64,000 nt of DNA, taken from Erythrobacter sp. GTDB taxonomy: Bacteria; Pseudomonadota; Alphaproteobacteria; Sphingomonadales; Sphingomonadaceae. Under the pieces are notes generated by a model. That model saw nothing but the letters and a program-made list of their open reading frames with translations. It made no database searches and had not been told where the DNA came from. Of the stretch, positions 17,603-29,730 are shown piece by piece. Made by a program: the position numbers and the translations under genes. Positions within the stretch are counted from its first letter, which is position 1. Each line of letters opens with the position of its first letter. The stretch lies in assembly GCF_024305245.1 (NCBI RefSeq), contig NZ_JAMWYX010000002.1, positions 248,001 through 312,000 on the forward strand, written 5' to 3'.

Positions 17603-17641
17603 TACTTCGGGGCCAGACGTTCCAGTGAGGGGTTTGACCAG

Positions 17642-20218
<2,577 letters not shown>

Positions 20219-20607
20219 GCCGCTGACCACGCAATCGCGCTCGTCACCGGAATTTGTGGTCGTGCGCGGCTCTGAAACAATATGAGTCCGCCGGGTTCAT
20301 TCCGGCAAGGCTGGCGTTTTGTTACGCGCAACTGCGCCTTTCTTTTCGTATCTGCAAAGCTACGAAGTAACAAAATTGCGTCGGACCCGGCGGATCGCGG
20401 CTTAATGTGGGATTAACGCAACACCACCCGGAAAAGTGCGGGCGGCCCACACGGCGCTTTGACATCAAACCTTCGCTATTGCACAAATCTGTCACTGCGG
20501 GGACTGACAGAGCAACCAACTAGCTACGCGCCATCCACATGGGGCAATTATGTGGTGTGGCGGCGTTGTTGCTTTTTCATTCTCCGGTTTGGGCAACTGG
20601 AGCGATC
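20219..20607. other. 389-bp intergenic region upstream of a TonB receptor gene
   Basis: I see no convincing gene here. It is more AT-rich than its surroundings. A GTTACG...CGAAGTAAC imperfect dyad lies around 20320-20372, and a CtrA-like box is listed separately. A 65-codon minus-strand frame (20322-20519) has no family features or ribosome binding site. The segment is best read as the long promoter/leader of the receptor gene. Confidence 0.5.
20402..20417 (+). promoter_or_regulatory. CtrA-like binding site
   Basis: TTAATGTGGGATTAAC matches the full alphaproteobacterial CtrA consensus TTAA-N7-TTAAC. It lies about 190 bases upstream of the TonB receptor start in an intergenic region. Such a match is uncommon in high-GC DNA. 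Direct CtrA control is inference. Confidence 0.5.
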
Positions 20608-23600
20608 ATGAAGAAATTTCAGAGCAATTCGATCAAGGCGTTGGCCTTTTCCGCTTCCGCAATCGCGTTTGTGATTGCCGGTCCTGTGTGGGCGCAGGAC
20701 GCCGACCAGCCGGTTGAAGAGGAAGAGGAAGAGCAGGTCGATGTGACCACAGCCGGTGAGCCTGCGGAAACGGCGCCCGCTGGCAACATCACCGTTACCG
20801 GTTCGCGCATCGTGCGCGACACCTACAGCTCGATCTCGCCGCTTCAGGTGCTTTCGACCGAAGCAAGCCAGGCTGTCGGCGCATTCGACCCGACCCAGAT
20901 CCTCCAGCGTAGCGAGGCAGCCGCCGGTCTCCAGATCGATGCGACCTTCAACGGCTTCGTGCTCGACAACGGCCCTGGTTCGGAAACGATCAACCTTCGC
21001 GGTCTGGATGCCAGCCGCACGCTGCTGCTGGTCAATGGCCGCCGCCTTGCACCGGCAGGCGTTGAAGGCGCGCCGACCAGTCCTTCGACCAACCTGATCC
21101 CCGCATCGCTGGTCGACCGCTTCGACCTGCTGCTTGACGGCGCATCGTCGATCTACGGTTCGGACGCTGTCGCAGGCGTGATCAACATCGTGCTGCGCAA
21201 GGACTTCGACGGTCTCGAGCTGTTCGCTGCGGGCGACCTCAATGAGCAGGGGGCCGGTAACGATTACACCCTCAGCGGCGCATGGGGCTTCAACACCGAT
21301 CGTGCCGTGTTCGGGATCGGTGCCGAATACCGCGTTCGTGACGAAATCCGCCTGAAGGATCGCGATTTCTTCAACGGCTGCGACACGCACTACGAAATCG
21401 ATGAGGCCGGCAACATCCGCACGCTTGACGTTCGGTCTGCCGCCATCGTCGAAAACCGTACTCCGGGCGTCAGCACCTCGCGCGACGAGTGCAAGATCAC
21501 CAGCCAGGTCGGTCGGTTCGTTTCGCAGTTCCAGACCTATGGCAACCTGTGGAGCATCCCCGGTAACGGCAACTCGGGCATTCCGGGCTATGACGTGTTC
21601 TTCACCGGTGGCCGCGATATCGACGCCGATGGCGACGGTCTGCGCGATGTCGACTTCCAGGAAGTGAACCGTAACGGCACCAACCTCGAGCAGATCTTCC
21701 TGAGCCGTCAGGAACTCTACAACGTTATGGCATACGGGGAATACACCTTCCCCGGTGCGGCCAACATCACGCCCTTCTTCGAAGCGAACTACACCCGCGC
21801 GGATATCGGTGCCGACAACACCGGGGCGCCGCAGCTGTTCCCCTATGTGCCCGCCAGCAACGCGTTCAACCCCTGCAACATCGCCAATAATGATTGTGCG
21901 GCGGCCGAAGTTACGCTGCTGGGCCGTCCGGGCGGCAATTCCGGGTTCAGCCTGCCGGTTATTCCGGTCCTTGCGATCGACGGTGACCGCAACAATTTCG
22001 ATATCACGCAGGAGCAATATCGCGGCGTGCTCGGTGTGCGCGGCGACTTGCCGTTCATCGGTTCGACCTGGACCTTCGAGCTTGCCGGTGTCTATTCGCG
22101 CTCGGTAGGCAATTCGGTGACTCGCGGTATCCGCGAAGATAAGCTTGCCTTCGCTTTGGGGATCGACCCGACCGCTGATTTCAGCAGTGACGGGATCATC
22201 GACAACAACGGCGATGGCATTGCTGACGACTACAACCAGAACCTCGCTTTCATGCCGCTGACCGGCGGACCTTGCAACGCTGCTGGCCTGCGTAATCCAG
22301 GCGCTGCATTGTCCGACCTCACGCAGGGCTGCGTCCCCGTGAACCTGTTCGCGCCGGGTGCGCTGGGCCAGGTGATCGGCAATTTCGACACCGCGGCAGA
22401 GCGTGACTACCTGTTCGGTGAACGCAGGTTCAAGACGATCTACGAACAGACCCTGATTTCGGGCTTTGTCACCGGCGATCTGTTCGAACTGCCGGCCGGT
22501 CCGGTCGGGGTGGTGCTCGGTGCCGAATGGCGCGAGGACGCAATCGACTCGCGGCCCAATGATGAAGCTGGCAATGGCTTGTTCTTCGGCTTCAGCGCCG
22601 ACCAGGGTGCAACGGGCAGCAAGTGGATCCGTGAAATCTTCGGTGAAGTCGATATTCCGCTTCAGGCCGGCAAGCCGCTGGTCGAAGAGCTGACCGTCAA
22701 CATCTCGGGTCGTCTGACCGACGAGGAATTCTACGGCACCAATGGTACCTTCGCGCTTAAGGGCGGCTGGCGTCCGATTCCCTCGCTGCTGTTCAAGGTC
22801 AGCTACGGCACCTCGTTCCGTGCGCCGAACCTGCGCGAGAACTTCCTCGCCGGTCAGTCGGGCTTCAACACCTTCTCCGATCCCTGCGCGGTTCCGGACG
22901 ATGCCTACAACACCGAAACCGGTGAATACGTTCAGTCGGGTGACTCCCGTGATCCGGTAATCCTCGAAAATTGCCGCCGCGAAGGTCGCGATCCGACCCG
23001 CGTCGGTCTCGATCCGAACAATGCCGAACTGTCGCCGAACCAGCTGACCGGGATCGAGATCACGACCGGTGGTTCGCTCGACGTCGAGGCGGAAACCTCG
23101 CGCTCGATCACGACCGGTTTCGCCTTCGAGGAATCCTTCGCGGGTGACTGGGATGTTGCGCTGAACTTCAACTACTACGACATCAAGCTGAAGGGTTCGA
23201 TCGTCGAGCCTTCGACCGGCTTCATCCTCAATGACTGCTTTGCGCGGCAGGAAGCCAATCGCAGCCCCTTCTGTGATCGCATCACGGCAGGTCCGCTCGA
23301 CTCTTCGACCCGCGGTCTGGTGACCGATGTTGCCAGCGGCTTCATCAACCTCAACCAGGAAAGCGTGCGCGGGATCGATCTCAACGCCCGCTTCGGCAAG
23401 GATGTCACGCTCTTCGATGAGAACGTGAGCCTGAACCTGATCCTGCGGGGCAACCACCTGATCGAGCGTTCGAGCCTGTTCATCGGCGATGATGGCACAC
23501 CGACCTTCGACGAGGACGCCGGCGAATTCGGTTTCCCGTCGTGGACCGGCACCGCCACCTTCTTCGCCGATGTCAGCGATTTCCGGTTCACCTGGGAAAC

Positions 23601-23997
23601 CCGCTGGATCGGCCGTGTGGAGCAGGAAGAAGAGGACATCGATCCGTTGTCCGATGCTTTCGGTTATGATCCGGACGGAAACTTCACCGGGTTCTTCGCC
23701 GACACCTGCCTCGGCGCCGGTTCGCGCGATGCCGATGGAACAATCAACGGCAACGTTGCCGGGGACGGGGTGTATTGCCGCGATGTCGGTTTTGCCGAAG
23801 ATTACTTCGAGCACACTGCATCGGTCCGCTACCGGAAGAACGATCTGACGCTGATCGCCGGTATCACCAACCTGTTCGATCGCGCTCCGGCGCAAATCGA
23901 CACCAACGAGGTGTTCGGCGTCAACAACGTGCCGATCGGCAACGGCTATGATCTCGATGGCCGCGAGTTCTTCGCTTCGGTGCGTTACGCATTCTGA
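20608..23997 (+). CDS. Large TonB-dependent outer membrane receptor
   Basis: The 1129-residue receptor has a signal peptide (about 1-29, ending VWAQ) and then a very acidic linker (EEEEEEQ). The plug begins at NITVTGSRIVRD and contains LRGLDASRTLLLVNGRRL and the typical DGASSIYGSDAVAGVINIV. The barrel ends FFASVRYAF. Two loops hold calcium-binding-like Asp repeats (DADGDG near 21630, DNNGDG near 22205), and several Cys lie in loops. The ATG at 20608 follows GGAG. The S9 peptidase 150 bases downstream suggests an oligopeptide substrate, as in other sphingomonad receptor-peptidase pairs. Confidence 0.93.
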   Translation: MKKFQSNSIKALAFSASAIAFVIAGPVWAQDADQPVEEEEEEQVDVTTAGEPAETAPAGNITVTGSRIVRDTYSSISPLQVLSTEASQAVGAFDPTQILQRSEAAAGLQIDATFNGFVLDNGPGSETINLRGLDASRTLLLVNGRRLAPAGVEGAPTSPSTNLIPASLVDRFDLLLDGASSIYGSDAVAGVINIVLRKDFDGLELFAAGDLNEQGAGNDYTLSGAWGFNTDRAVFGIGAEYRVRDEIRLKDRDFFNGCDTHYEIDEAGNIRTLDVRSAAIVENRTPGVSTSRDECKITSQVGRFVSQFQTYGNLWSIPGNGNSGIPGYDVFFTGGRDIDADGDGLRDVDFQEVNRNGTNLEQIFLSRQELYNVMAYGEYTFPGAANITPFFEANYTRADIGADNTGAPQLFPYVPASNAFNPCNIANNDCAAAEVTLLGRPGGNSGFSLPVIPVLAIDGDRNNFDITQEQYRGVLGVRGDLPFIGSTWTFELAGVYSRSVGNSVTRGIREDKLAFALGIDPTADFSSDGIIDNNGDGIADDYNQNLAFMPLTGGPCNAAGLRNPGAALSDLTQGCVPVNLFAPGALGQVIGNFDTAAERDYLFGERRFKTIYEQTLISGFVTGDLFELPAGPVGVVLGAEWREDAIDSRPNDEAGNGLFFGFSADQGATGSKWIREIFGEVDIPLQAGKPLVEELTVNISGRLTDEEFYGTNGTFALKGGWRPIPSLLFKVSYGTSFRAPNLRENFLAGQSGFNTFSDPCAVPDDAYNTETGEYVQSGDSRDPVILENCRREGRDPTRVGLDPNNAELSPNQLTGIEITTGGSLDVEAETSRSITTGFAFEESFAGDWDVALNFNYYDIKLKGSIVEPSTGFILNDCFARQEANRSPFCDRITAGPLDSSTRGLVTDVASGFINLNQESVRGIDLNARFGKDVTLFDENVSLNLILRGNHLIERSSLFIGDDGTPTFDEDAGEFGFPSWTGTATFFADVSDFRFTWETRWIGRVEQEEEDIDPLSDAFGYDPDGNFTGFFADTCLGAGSRDADGTINGNVAGDGVYCRDVGFAEDYFEHTASVRYRKNDLTLIAGITNLFDRAPAQIDTNEVFGVNNVPIGNGYDLDGREFFASVRYAF

Positions 23998-24022
23998 TCG
24001 AGGGATGATCTGACACGTCAAG

Positions 24023-24062
24023 AAAAAGCGGCCTCTCGCGCTTGTCGGGGGGCCGCTTTTTT
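24023..24062 (+). terminator. Rho-independent terminator after the TonB receptor gene
   Basis: The stem AAAAAGCGGCC (24023-24033) pairs with GGCCGCTTTTT (24051-24061) and is followed by further T. It lies 26 bases after the receptor stop codon. It separates the receptor from the S9 peptidase gene, which must then use its own promoter at 24063-24147. Confidence 0.88.
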
Positions 24063-24147
24063 GTTCTTATAGGCGCTGTGCTGTCGCTGGCCGAATGGCT
24101 GGTTCACCGCTTTCTCTGTTCGAAATCAATCTTGGAAGATCGCTCTC

Positions 24148-26151
24148 ATGAAATACATCAAAGCACCACTGATGGCTGCGGTGGCCGGGGCCTTCGTCAT
24201 GGGTCTTGGCCTTGCCGCGCCCGTCGATACGCAGGCGCAATCCGGCAGCACCGTGCCGATCGAGGTATGGGCGCTGCGCGATGTCGTTAATCAGGTTCAG
24301 ATCTCGCCGGATGGCAAGCATCTGCTGGTTCACATCAGCCCGAGCCGTGAGGGCGATTACCTGCTGCAGATCTTCAAGACCGACGACCTCACCACGCCTT
24401 ACAAGACGCTCGCGGCGGATCCGATGGAGATCATCAACGCTCGCTGGGTGAGCGATACCCAAATTTTCGGGAACGCCTGGCAGCAAGTGCGCAAGTCGGT
24501 GAAGAGGCAGGAAGAAAACACGCGCAACTTCGCGTCCTATTTCTACGATCTGGAAACCAACAAGTTCGACCAGATCAGGGGCAGCTTCCAGATCGCCAAC
24601 CTGCTGCCTGACGAGCCCAACAAGATCCTGATCGCATCAGGCAACTCTGTAACCGGTGGCCCGGGGGGCGATCCTCTGGCGGCGTTTCGTCCGCGCGATT
24701 TCTACAAGCTCGATCTCATCACCGGGGCGCAGGAATTGGTGCTGCGGGGGAGCAGCAAATACGGCGCTGTCACTTTCGACAACAAGGGCAACCCTCGCTT
24801 CGCCATCGGGCGGGACAGCGACAACACGATCAAGACCTATTACCGCAAGCCTGGCGACGGATCGTGGACCCAGTTCGGCGATGTTCTTGACCAGAACCTC
24901 ATGGAAAACCTTTACCGCTTTATCGCCAACTTTCAGGGTCTTGCGGGTTTCGATGCGGAGAATCCGAACATCGGCTACATCATCGACGCCCGCAATGGCG
25001 AAGACAAGGCCGCGCTGTGGGAGTTCAATTTTGAAACCGGCCAGTTCGGCAAGAAACTGTTTCAGGCCGAAGATGCCGACGTAATGGGCATCGGGCTTCA
25101 CTCGATCCCCGGTAACAACAAGCTCGCCTATGCGTCCTATCCGGGCGCGAAGATGGAGCGTCACTGGTTCGACGAAGAGGAAAAGGCGCTCTACGAGGCG
25201 CTCGAACAGCAGATACCCTATGCGCATCAGCTGAACATCTCCAGCCGTTCACGCGATGGCAAATCGATGGTGGTGTACAATTCGGGGCCGCGCGATCCGG
25301 GTTCGTTCTGGCTGGTCAAGGACGGCAAGCTGGCAAAGCTCGGCAGCCGGAATCCGTTGGTGACGCCGGAGCAGCTCTCCGATGTCAAATACATCCGCTA
25401 TCCCGCCCGTGACGGGCTGACGATCCCGGGTTACGTCACAGTACCGAAGGGCACCCCGCCATTCCCGCTGATCGTGCTGCCTCACGGCGGCCCGGCGGTC
25501 CCCGAAGTCGTGGATTACGACGAATGGGGGCAGTTGCTCGCCAGTGCCGGCTATATGGTGCTGCAGCCGGGTTACCGCATGACTGTGGGTTGGGGGAAGA
25601 AGCACTTCGACCTCGGCCACAATGAACACGGCTACGCAATGCAGGACGACAAGGACGACGGGGCGCTCTATCTCGTCGAGCAAGGCCTCGTCGATCCTGA
25701 CCGGATTGCCATGTTCGGTTGGTCATATGGCGGATACGCGGCGTTGGTTGCGGCCGCTCGCGAGCCGAACATCTATCAGTGCGCGATCGCCGGTGCGGCG
25801 GTTTCCCGCCCCGAGGTGTGGTATCGCGACGTCGTGGGTCCCGGCACGCCCAAGGCGATCGACGAATGGTTCAAGGGCCGCGGCGTGACCGTCGGCGTCA
25901 ACCCCTATGCCGAGGTCGACAAGGTCAACATCCCGCTGCTGATGGTGCATCCGGAAGACGACAGCCGCGTGCTCTATTACCACTACACCGACTACAAGAA
26001 GAAGTTCGAGGAGCTCGGCAAGACCGGCGAGTTCGTCACGCTGAAGGATGCCGACCACTTCTATGTGACGCTGATGTATAACCATCAGCAGCAATTCTAC
26101 ACGAAGATGCTCGATTATCTCGCGAATGATTGCGGGCCTGGCGGGCTGTAA
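24148..26151 (+). CDS. Secreted S9 family (prolyl oligopeptidase/acylaminoacyl) peptidase
   Basis: The 667-residue protein has a signal peptide (about 1-31, ending TQAQ). Residues 35 to about 400 form a WD40/PD40-like propeller (VQISPDGKHLLVHIS). The alpha/beta-hydrolase domain carries the nucleophile Ser526 in GWSYGG, Asp604 or Asp605 in HPEDDSR, and His637 in DADHFY, so the triad is complete. The oxyanion region is LPHGGPAVPEV. Such periplasmic peptidases trim oligopeptides imported by neighbouring TonB receptors. Confidence 0.95.
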   Translation: MKYIKAPLMAAVAGAFVMGLGLAAPVDTQAQSGSTVPIEVWALRDVVNQVQISPDGKHLLVHISPSREGDYLLQIFKTDDLTTPYKTLAADPMEIINARWVSDTQIFGNAWQQVRKSVKRQEENTRNFASYFYDLETNKFDQIRGSFQIANLLPDEPNKILIASGNSVTGGPGGDPLAAFRPRDFYKLDLITGAQELVLRGSSKYGAVTFDNKGNPRFAIGRDSDNTIKTYYRKPGDGSWTQFGDVLDQNLMENLYRFIANFQGLAGFDAENPNIGYIIDARNGEDKAALWEFNFETGQFGKKLFQAEDADVMGIGLHSIPGNNKLAYASYPGAKMERHWFDEEEKALYEALEQQIPYAHQLNISSRSRDGKSMVVYNSGPRDPGSFWLVKDGKLAKLGSRNPLVTPEQLSDVKYIRYPARDGLTIPGYVTVPKGTPPFPLIVLPHGGPAVPEVVDYDEWGQLLASAGYMVLQPGYRMTVGWGKKHFDLGHNEHGYAMQDDKDDGALYLVEQGLVDPDRIAMFGWSYGGYAALVAAAREPNIYQCAIAGAAVSRPEVWYRDVVGPGTPKAIDEWFKGRGVTVGVNPYAEVDKVNIPLLMVHPEDDSRVLYYHYTDYKKKFEELGKTGEFVTLKDADHFYVTLMYNHQQQFYTKMLDYLANDCGPGGL

Positions 26152-26174
26152 CGGCCAAGCCACACGGCACACGC

Positions 26175-26210
26175 AAAAGGGGCTCGGCCAGAGATGGCCG
26201 AGCCCCTTTT
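26175..26210 (+). terminator. Rho-independent terminator after the S9 peptidase gene
   Basis: A 16-bp perfect stem (26175-26190 with 26195-26210) has a GAGA tetraloop and ends in TTTT. It lies 23 bases after the stop codon. Confidence 0.93.
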
Positions 26211-26305
26211 GTTTTGCCTGGCGATGGCGGCAGGGTGAACCCTGATCTACGGCGACCTGCAGAAGCGGTTACGCCGCCGCTGGTCCGGCCCCGTGGCAGA
26301 CGGCG

Positions 26306-26653
26306 TTATTGGCCGTTCATGCCGACTTGCTGGCTCTCAACGATGTCGCGCGCACCGCGGTTGCCGACGCGGGCGACTTCTTCCCACTCGCGATTAGTCT
26401 TGCAGGTCTTCGTGCGCTTGGCGAGCGAGCCGATGACGCGTTCGCTGCGGCAGCGTACATAATCGGGGTGGCTCTTGTCGGTGATGGGGACCGACGCGTC
26501 CGCGACCTTTGTTGCGGGGGCGGATTCGGCTTCGGCCGATGCGCTGGCTTGTGTGGCCTGACTGTCGGACTGCGGCGCAGCCGCTGCGTCCGTGGCCGAA
26601 GGCGCGGCCTGAAGCAGCAGCGCAGGGATTGCCATAGCAAGAGTGATGATCAT
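26306..26653 (-). CDS. Small secreted Cys-containing protein, unknown function
   Basis: The 115-residue protein has a signal peptide (about 1-20) and an Ala/Ser/Thr-rich low-complexity linker (25-55). A C-terminal motif reads YVRCRSERVIGSLAKRTKTC followed by KTNREWEEVAR. The CRxExxxGS...C.T..EW pattern recurs in small exported proteins of sphingomonads and other proteobacteria as I remember it, and its function is unknown. The two Cys, 17 residues apart, probably form a disulfide. It lies between convergent terminators and stands alone. Confidence 0.7.
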   Translation of the reverse strand: MIITLAMAIPALLLQAAPSATDAAAAPQSDSQATQASASAEAESAPATKVADASVPITDKSHPDYVRCRSERVIGSLAKRTKTCKTNREWEEVARVGNRGARDIVESQQVGMNGQ

Positions 26654-26703
26654 GATTGGTCTCCTTCGCAGGAATGCAAATTGTATCTTACAGACCTGAG
26701 CAG

Positions 26704-26739
26704 ATAAAAAAAGGGCGGGTCTTGCGACCCGCCCCCTTT
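26704..26739 (-). terminator. Rho-independent terminator of the second TonB receptor gene
   Basis: A 9-bp stem (GGGCGGGTC at 26713-26721 with its complement at 26726-26734) has a TTGC loop. On the minus strand it is followed by a run of seven or more T. It lies about 22 bases past the receptor stop. Confidence 0.88.
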
Positions 26740-26760
26740 CTCGTTGGATCAGACGTCCGC

Positions 26761-29730
26761 TTAGAAGCGGAAGCTGACCGCAGCTGCGTAACGACGACCC
26801 AGCGCGTCGTAGGTCGACGGGAAGATGTTGCCGCTGTTGAAGGCGGTGCTGCCGATGGTCGAACCGACGACAGTCGGCTGGTTGTCCAGCAGGTTCTGCA
26901 CCGTCAGCGTCAGTGTCAGGTTGTCCATCGCGTAGAACTGCGCAGTCAGGTCGAAGTAGCTCTCCGACGGGATCTGCGTGAAGTCCACGTCACCGAACAG
27001 GTCGGTGTCGCCGATGAAGGCCGGGCCCTGATCTTCGATGTCCAGCGGCTCCTGCTCGGTGCCGCTGAGGTAACGCCAGCGCAGCGACAGCAGCGCATCT
27101 TCAGCGAAGCTGAGCGATGTGCGGGTGTCGAACACGTATTCCGGCTGGATCGAACCACAGTTGACCGAGTAGAACCCAACGCAATCGCGGAACGGCGAGT
27201 CATCCGAACCTGCAATCGCCTGGAACCGGTTCTGGTTGGTCCAGGTGCCGTTAACCGAAACGTCGAAGCCGATCGTGTCGGTCAGTTCGGTGCCCCAGTT
27301 CACGGACACATCAATACCATCGGTCTTGATGCGGCCAAGGTTGGTCAGGTTGAGCAGCAGGCCGCGCACTTCGTCCGGCGAGCCGTCAAGACCACCGGTC
27401 GTCGGGCTACGCGAGATCAGCTGGCAGAACGAGTTGGTGTTGAAGTCCAGCGTTCCGCCATAGCAACCGCCGATCACGTCACCGATGCCCGGAGTACCGA
27501 TGGCACCGTCGAGCTTGATGTTGAAGTAATCGACCGAGACCGACAGACCCGGAACCGCCGCAGGGGTGGTGACGAAGCCGACCGTCCAGGTGTTGGCGAT
27601 TTCGAAATCAAGGTTCTGGTTACCGCCCGTGGTGACGTTGATCTGGCCAGCAGCAGGCTGCAGGATGTTCCCGATCGACGAGGCAGGAGCGCCCTGAGCC
27701 TGACAAACCGCAGCAAGCTGCGCATTGCCAACCGGAGCCGCGCCTGCGCACGGATCATTCGCCAGGTTGTCCAATCCGGTCGTTTCCGGGAAGAACAGTT
27801 CGCTGATGTTCGGCGAGCGCGCAGCACGCGAGTAGTTGCCGCGGATACGCAGACCATCAACCGGTTCCCAGGAACCGCCAGCCTTCCAGGTGAACTCCGA
27901 ACCGACGATGTTCACGTCGGAATAGCGGCCACCCAGTTCAAGCGTCAGGCTTTCGAAGAAGTTTACCCCTTCGAGGATCGGAATGACGAGTTCGCCGTAG
28001 ACGTCGATATTTTCATAGGAACCATCGAAGTTCGGGCTGGCACCGCCGCCGCCGACAACCGCACCCGGTGTCTGCGAGGCTTCGTCCGAAACCGTCGATG
28101 CTTCATACGTGCGGTAATCAGCACCGATCGCGAAGGCGACCGGGCTTGCGGAGATTGCGAAGGGCAGATCGCCGGAAATCAGGCCGCTGACAGTACCAAT
28201 CGACGAAATGTCGATGACCTGCTGGGTCAGATCGAACGCAAACGCGATCGCTTCGGGCGAACCGAGGTTGCCTTCAAGGCCGAACGGGTTGAGCGGCGCA
28301 CAACCGCGCGAGGTGTCGACGCACTGAACGCCGCCAGCGCCATCAGGAACGGCCAACAACGATTGCTGCAGACGATCGAGGCGGGCGAAGCCGCCCTGAC
28401 GCTGGATACGCTCGGATTCGCCGTAGGTTGCCGAAATATCCCACGAGATATCGTCGGTGATCCCGCCGCGTGCACCAACGACCATGTTGAACAGGGTGGT
28501 GGTGAAGTCGGAGAAACGCACGCCGGCCTCGACCGAGCGACGACGGACCTGCGTACCGAACTGGACATAATCCGGGTTCGGCGAACCGTCAGCCAAAGTC
28601 GGGCCGAACTGGGTGTTGCGCGCGGCAGCGAACTGCGCCGCCGTCAGACCCAGACGATCGCCGAAACGCTGGGCGATGGCATCGGGGATGAACGGGTTGT
28701 TGAGGTTCACCTGGTAGGTGTTGAAGAACGTCCCGCCCGGAGCGATGATGGTCGAAACGGTCTGCTTCGAAAATACGCCCTGCGCATAGACTTCAAGCGC
28801 GTCCGAGATCTCATAGTCCGCCGAACCGTACATGTTGTAACGTTCGAACGGGGTCTGGAAGATATTGAACGGGTTGAAGTTGAACGGACGATCGAAGGCG
28901 CCGATGTCGGTCCCTGCCGCGTTGATCTGACCGGAAACGGCCGGTCCGGGGCCTGCCGGGCCAATGATAACGGCCGGAACCGCTGCCGACGAACCGCCGG
29001 CTGCGCCGCTGAACGAATCGACGTTGAATTCCGAGAACGAACGATCGCCCTGCAGCACTTCGTCGGTCGACTGGTAGCCGAGGCTGAACACGGCGTTACC
29101 GCGGCCATCGGCGAAGTTGGCGCCCAAGGTCAGGTCGACACGGTGGGTCAGGCCATCGCCACGCTCGGTGATCTGCGAGCTGGCATCCAGCTGCACGCCT
29201 TCGAAATTCTTCTTGGTGATGAAGTTCACCACGCCCGAAACCGCGTCCGCACCATAGGTGGTGGTCGCGCCGCCGGTCAGAATTTCAGTCCGCTCGATCA
29301 CGGCGAGCGGGATGTTGTTGAGGTCGACGCGGCCGGTCTGGTCAGCCGGGACGAAGCGACGGCCGTCGAGTAGCACGAGGTTACGCTGCGAGCCGATGCC
29401 GCGCAGGTTGACGAAGGATGCACCGCCGTTGCCGTTGTTCACAGCCGAACCGATGCTCGGAACAGCCGAAGGCAGTTCGCGCAGGAACTGTTCCGCGGTG
29501 TTGGTCTGACGCAGCTTCAGTTCGGTGTCGCTGACGACCGAAACCGGGCTGGAAAGCACGAGGTTGGGGTTGGTGATGCGCGAACCGGTAACGACGATCG
29601 CGGTCGGAGCTTCCTCGGTCGCGGTCTCGGTGGTTTCCTCGGCATCTTGCGCAAGGACAGGCGAAGCCGTCAGGGCAAGGCCAAGTGCGACCGTGCCGAC
29701 ACTCAGCCTGAGATTGGTCGAGATCTTCAT
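26761..29730 (-). CDS. TonB-dependent outer membrane receptor
   Basis: The 989-residue receptor has a signal peptide (about 1-27, ending VLAQ) and an acidic linker rich in Glu/Thr. The plug starts at AIVVTGSRITNP and holds LRGIGSQRNLVLLDGRRF and GGATTTYGADAVSGVVNFI. The barrel ends RYAAAVSFRF. It has few aromatic-rich extracellular motifs that would indicate the ligand. Upstream on the same strand, 303 bases away, is a TPR-2OG oxygenase gene. This type of receptor neighbourhood is frequent in sphingomonads and xanthomonads, but the substrate is unassigned. Confidence 0.93.
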   Translation of the reverse strand: MKISTNLRLSVGTVALGLALTASPVLAQDAEETTETATEEAPTAIVVTGSRITNPNLVLSSPVSVVSDTELKLRQTNTAEQFLRELPSAVPSIGSAVNNGNGGASFVNLRGIGSQRNLVLLDGRRFVPADQTGRVDLNNIPLAVIERTEILTGGATTTYGADAVSGVVNFITKKNFEGVQLDASSQITERGDGLTHRVDLTLGANFADGRGNAVFSLGYQSTDEVLQGDRSFSEFNVDSFSGAAGGSSAAVPAVIIGPAGPGPAVSGQINAAGTDIGAFDRPFNFNPFNIFQTPFERYNMYGSADYEISDALEVYAQGVFSKQTVSTIIAPGGTFFNTYQVNLNNPFIPDAIAQRFGDRLGLTAAQFAAARNTQFGPTLADGSPNPDYVQFGTQVRRRSVEAGVRFSDFTTTLFNMVVGARGGITDDISWDISATYGESERIQRQGGFARLDRLQQSLLAVPDGAGGVQCVDTSRGCAPLNPFGLEGNLGSPEAIAFAFDLTQQVIDISSIGTVSGLISGDLPFAISASPVAFAIGADYRTYEASTVSDEASQTPGAVVGGGGASPNFDGSYENIDVYGELVIPILEGVNFFESLTLELGGRYSDVNIVGSEFTWKAGGSWEPVDGLRIRGNYSRAARSPNISELFFPETTGLDNLANDPCAGAAPVGNAQLAAVCQAQGAPASSIGNILQPAAGQINVTTGGNQNLDFEIANTWTVGFVTTPAAVPGLSVSVDYFNIKLDGAIGTPGIGDVIGGCYGGTLDFNTNSFCQLISRSPTTGGLDGSPDEVRGLLLNLTNLGRIKTDGIDVSVNWGTELTDTIGFDVSVNGTWTNQNRFQAIAGSDDSPFRDCVGFYSVNCGSIQPEYVFDTRTSLSFAEDALLSLRWRYLSGTEQEPLDIEDQGPAFIGDTDLFGDVDFTQIPSESYFDLTAQFYAMDNLTLTLTVQNLLDNQPTVVGSTIGSTAFNSGNIFPSTYDALGRRYAAAVSFRF

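Noticed and set aside
16274..17641. A 456-codon N-terminal extension of the clpB frame
   Set aside because: It lies opposite the acylase gene and is unlike any ClpB N-terminus. The ATG at 17642 has a ribosome binding site and gives the standard protein.
20322..20519. A 65-codon minus-strand frame upstream of the first TonB receptor gene
   Set aside because: It has no ribosome binding site or recognisable motif and covers the CtrA-like site. It is more likely regulatory DNA.
20548..24021. A 1157-codon open frame antisense to the first TonB receptor gene, and a similar 905-codon frame opposite the second (26656-29373)
   Set aside because: They mirror the receptor genes, which avoid codons that would give antisense stops. 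Their products lack signal peptides, domains or ribosome binding sites, whereas the receptor strands have all of these.
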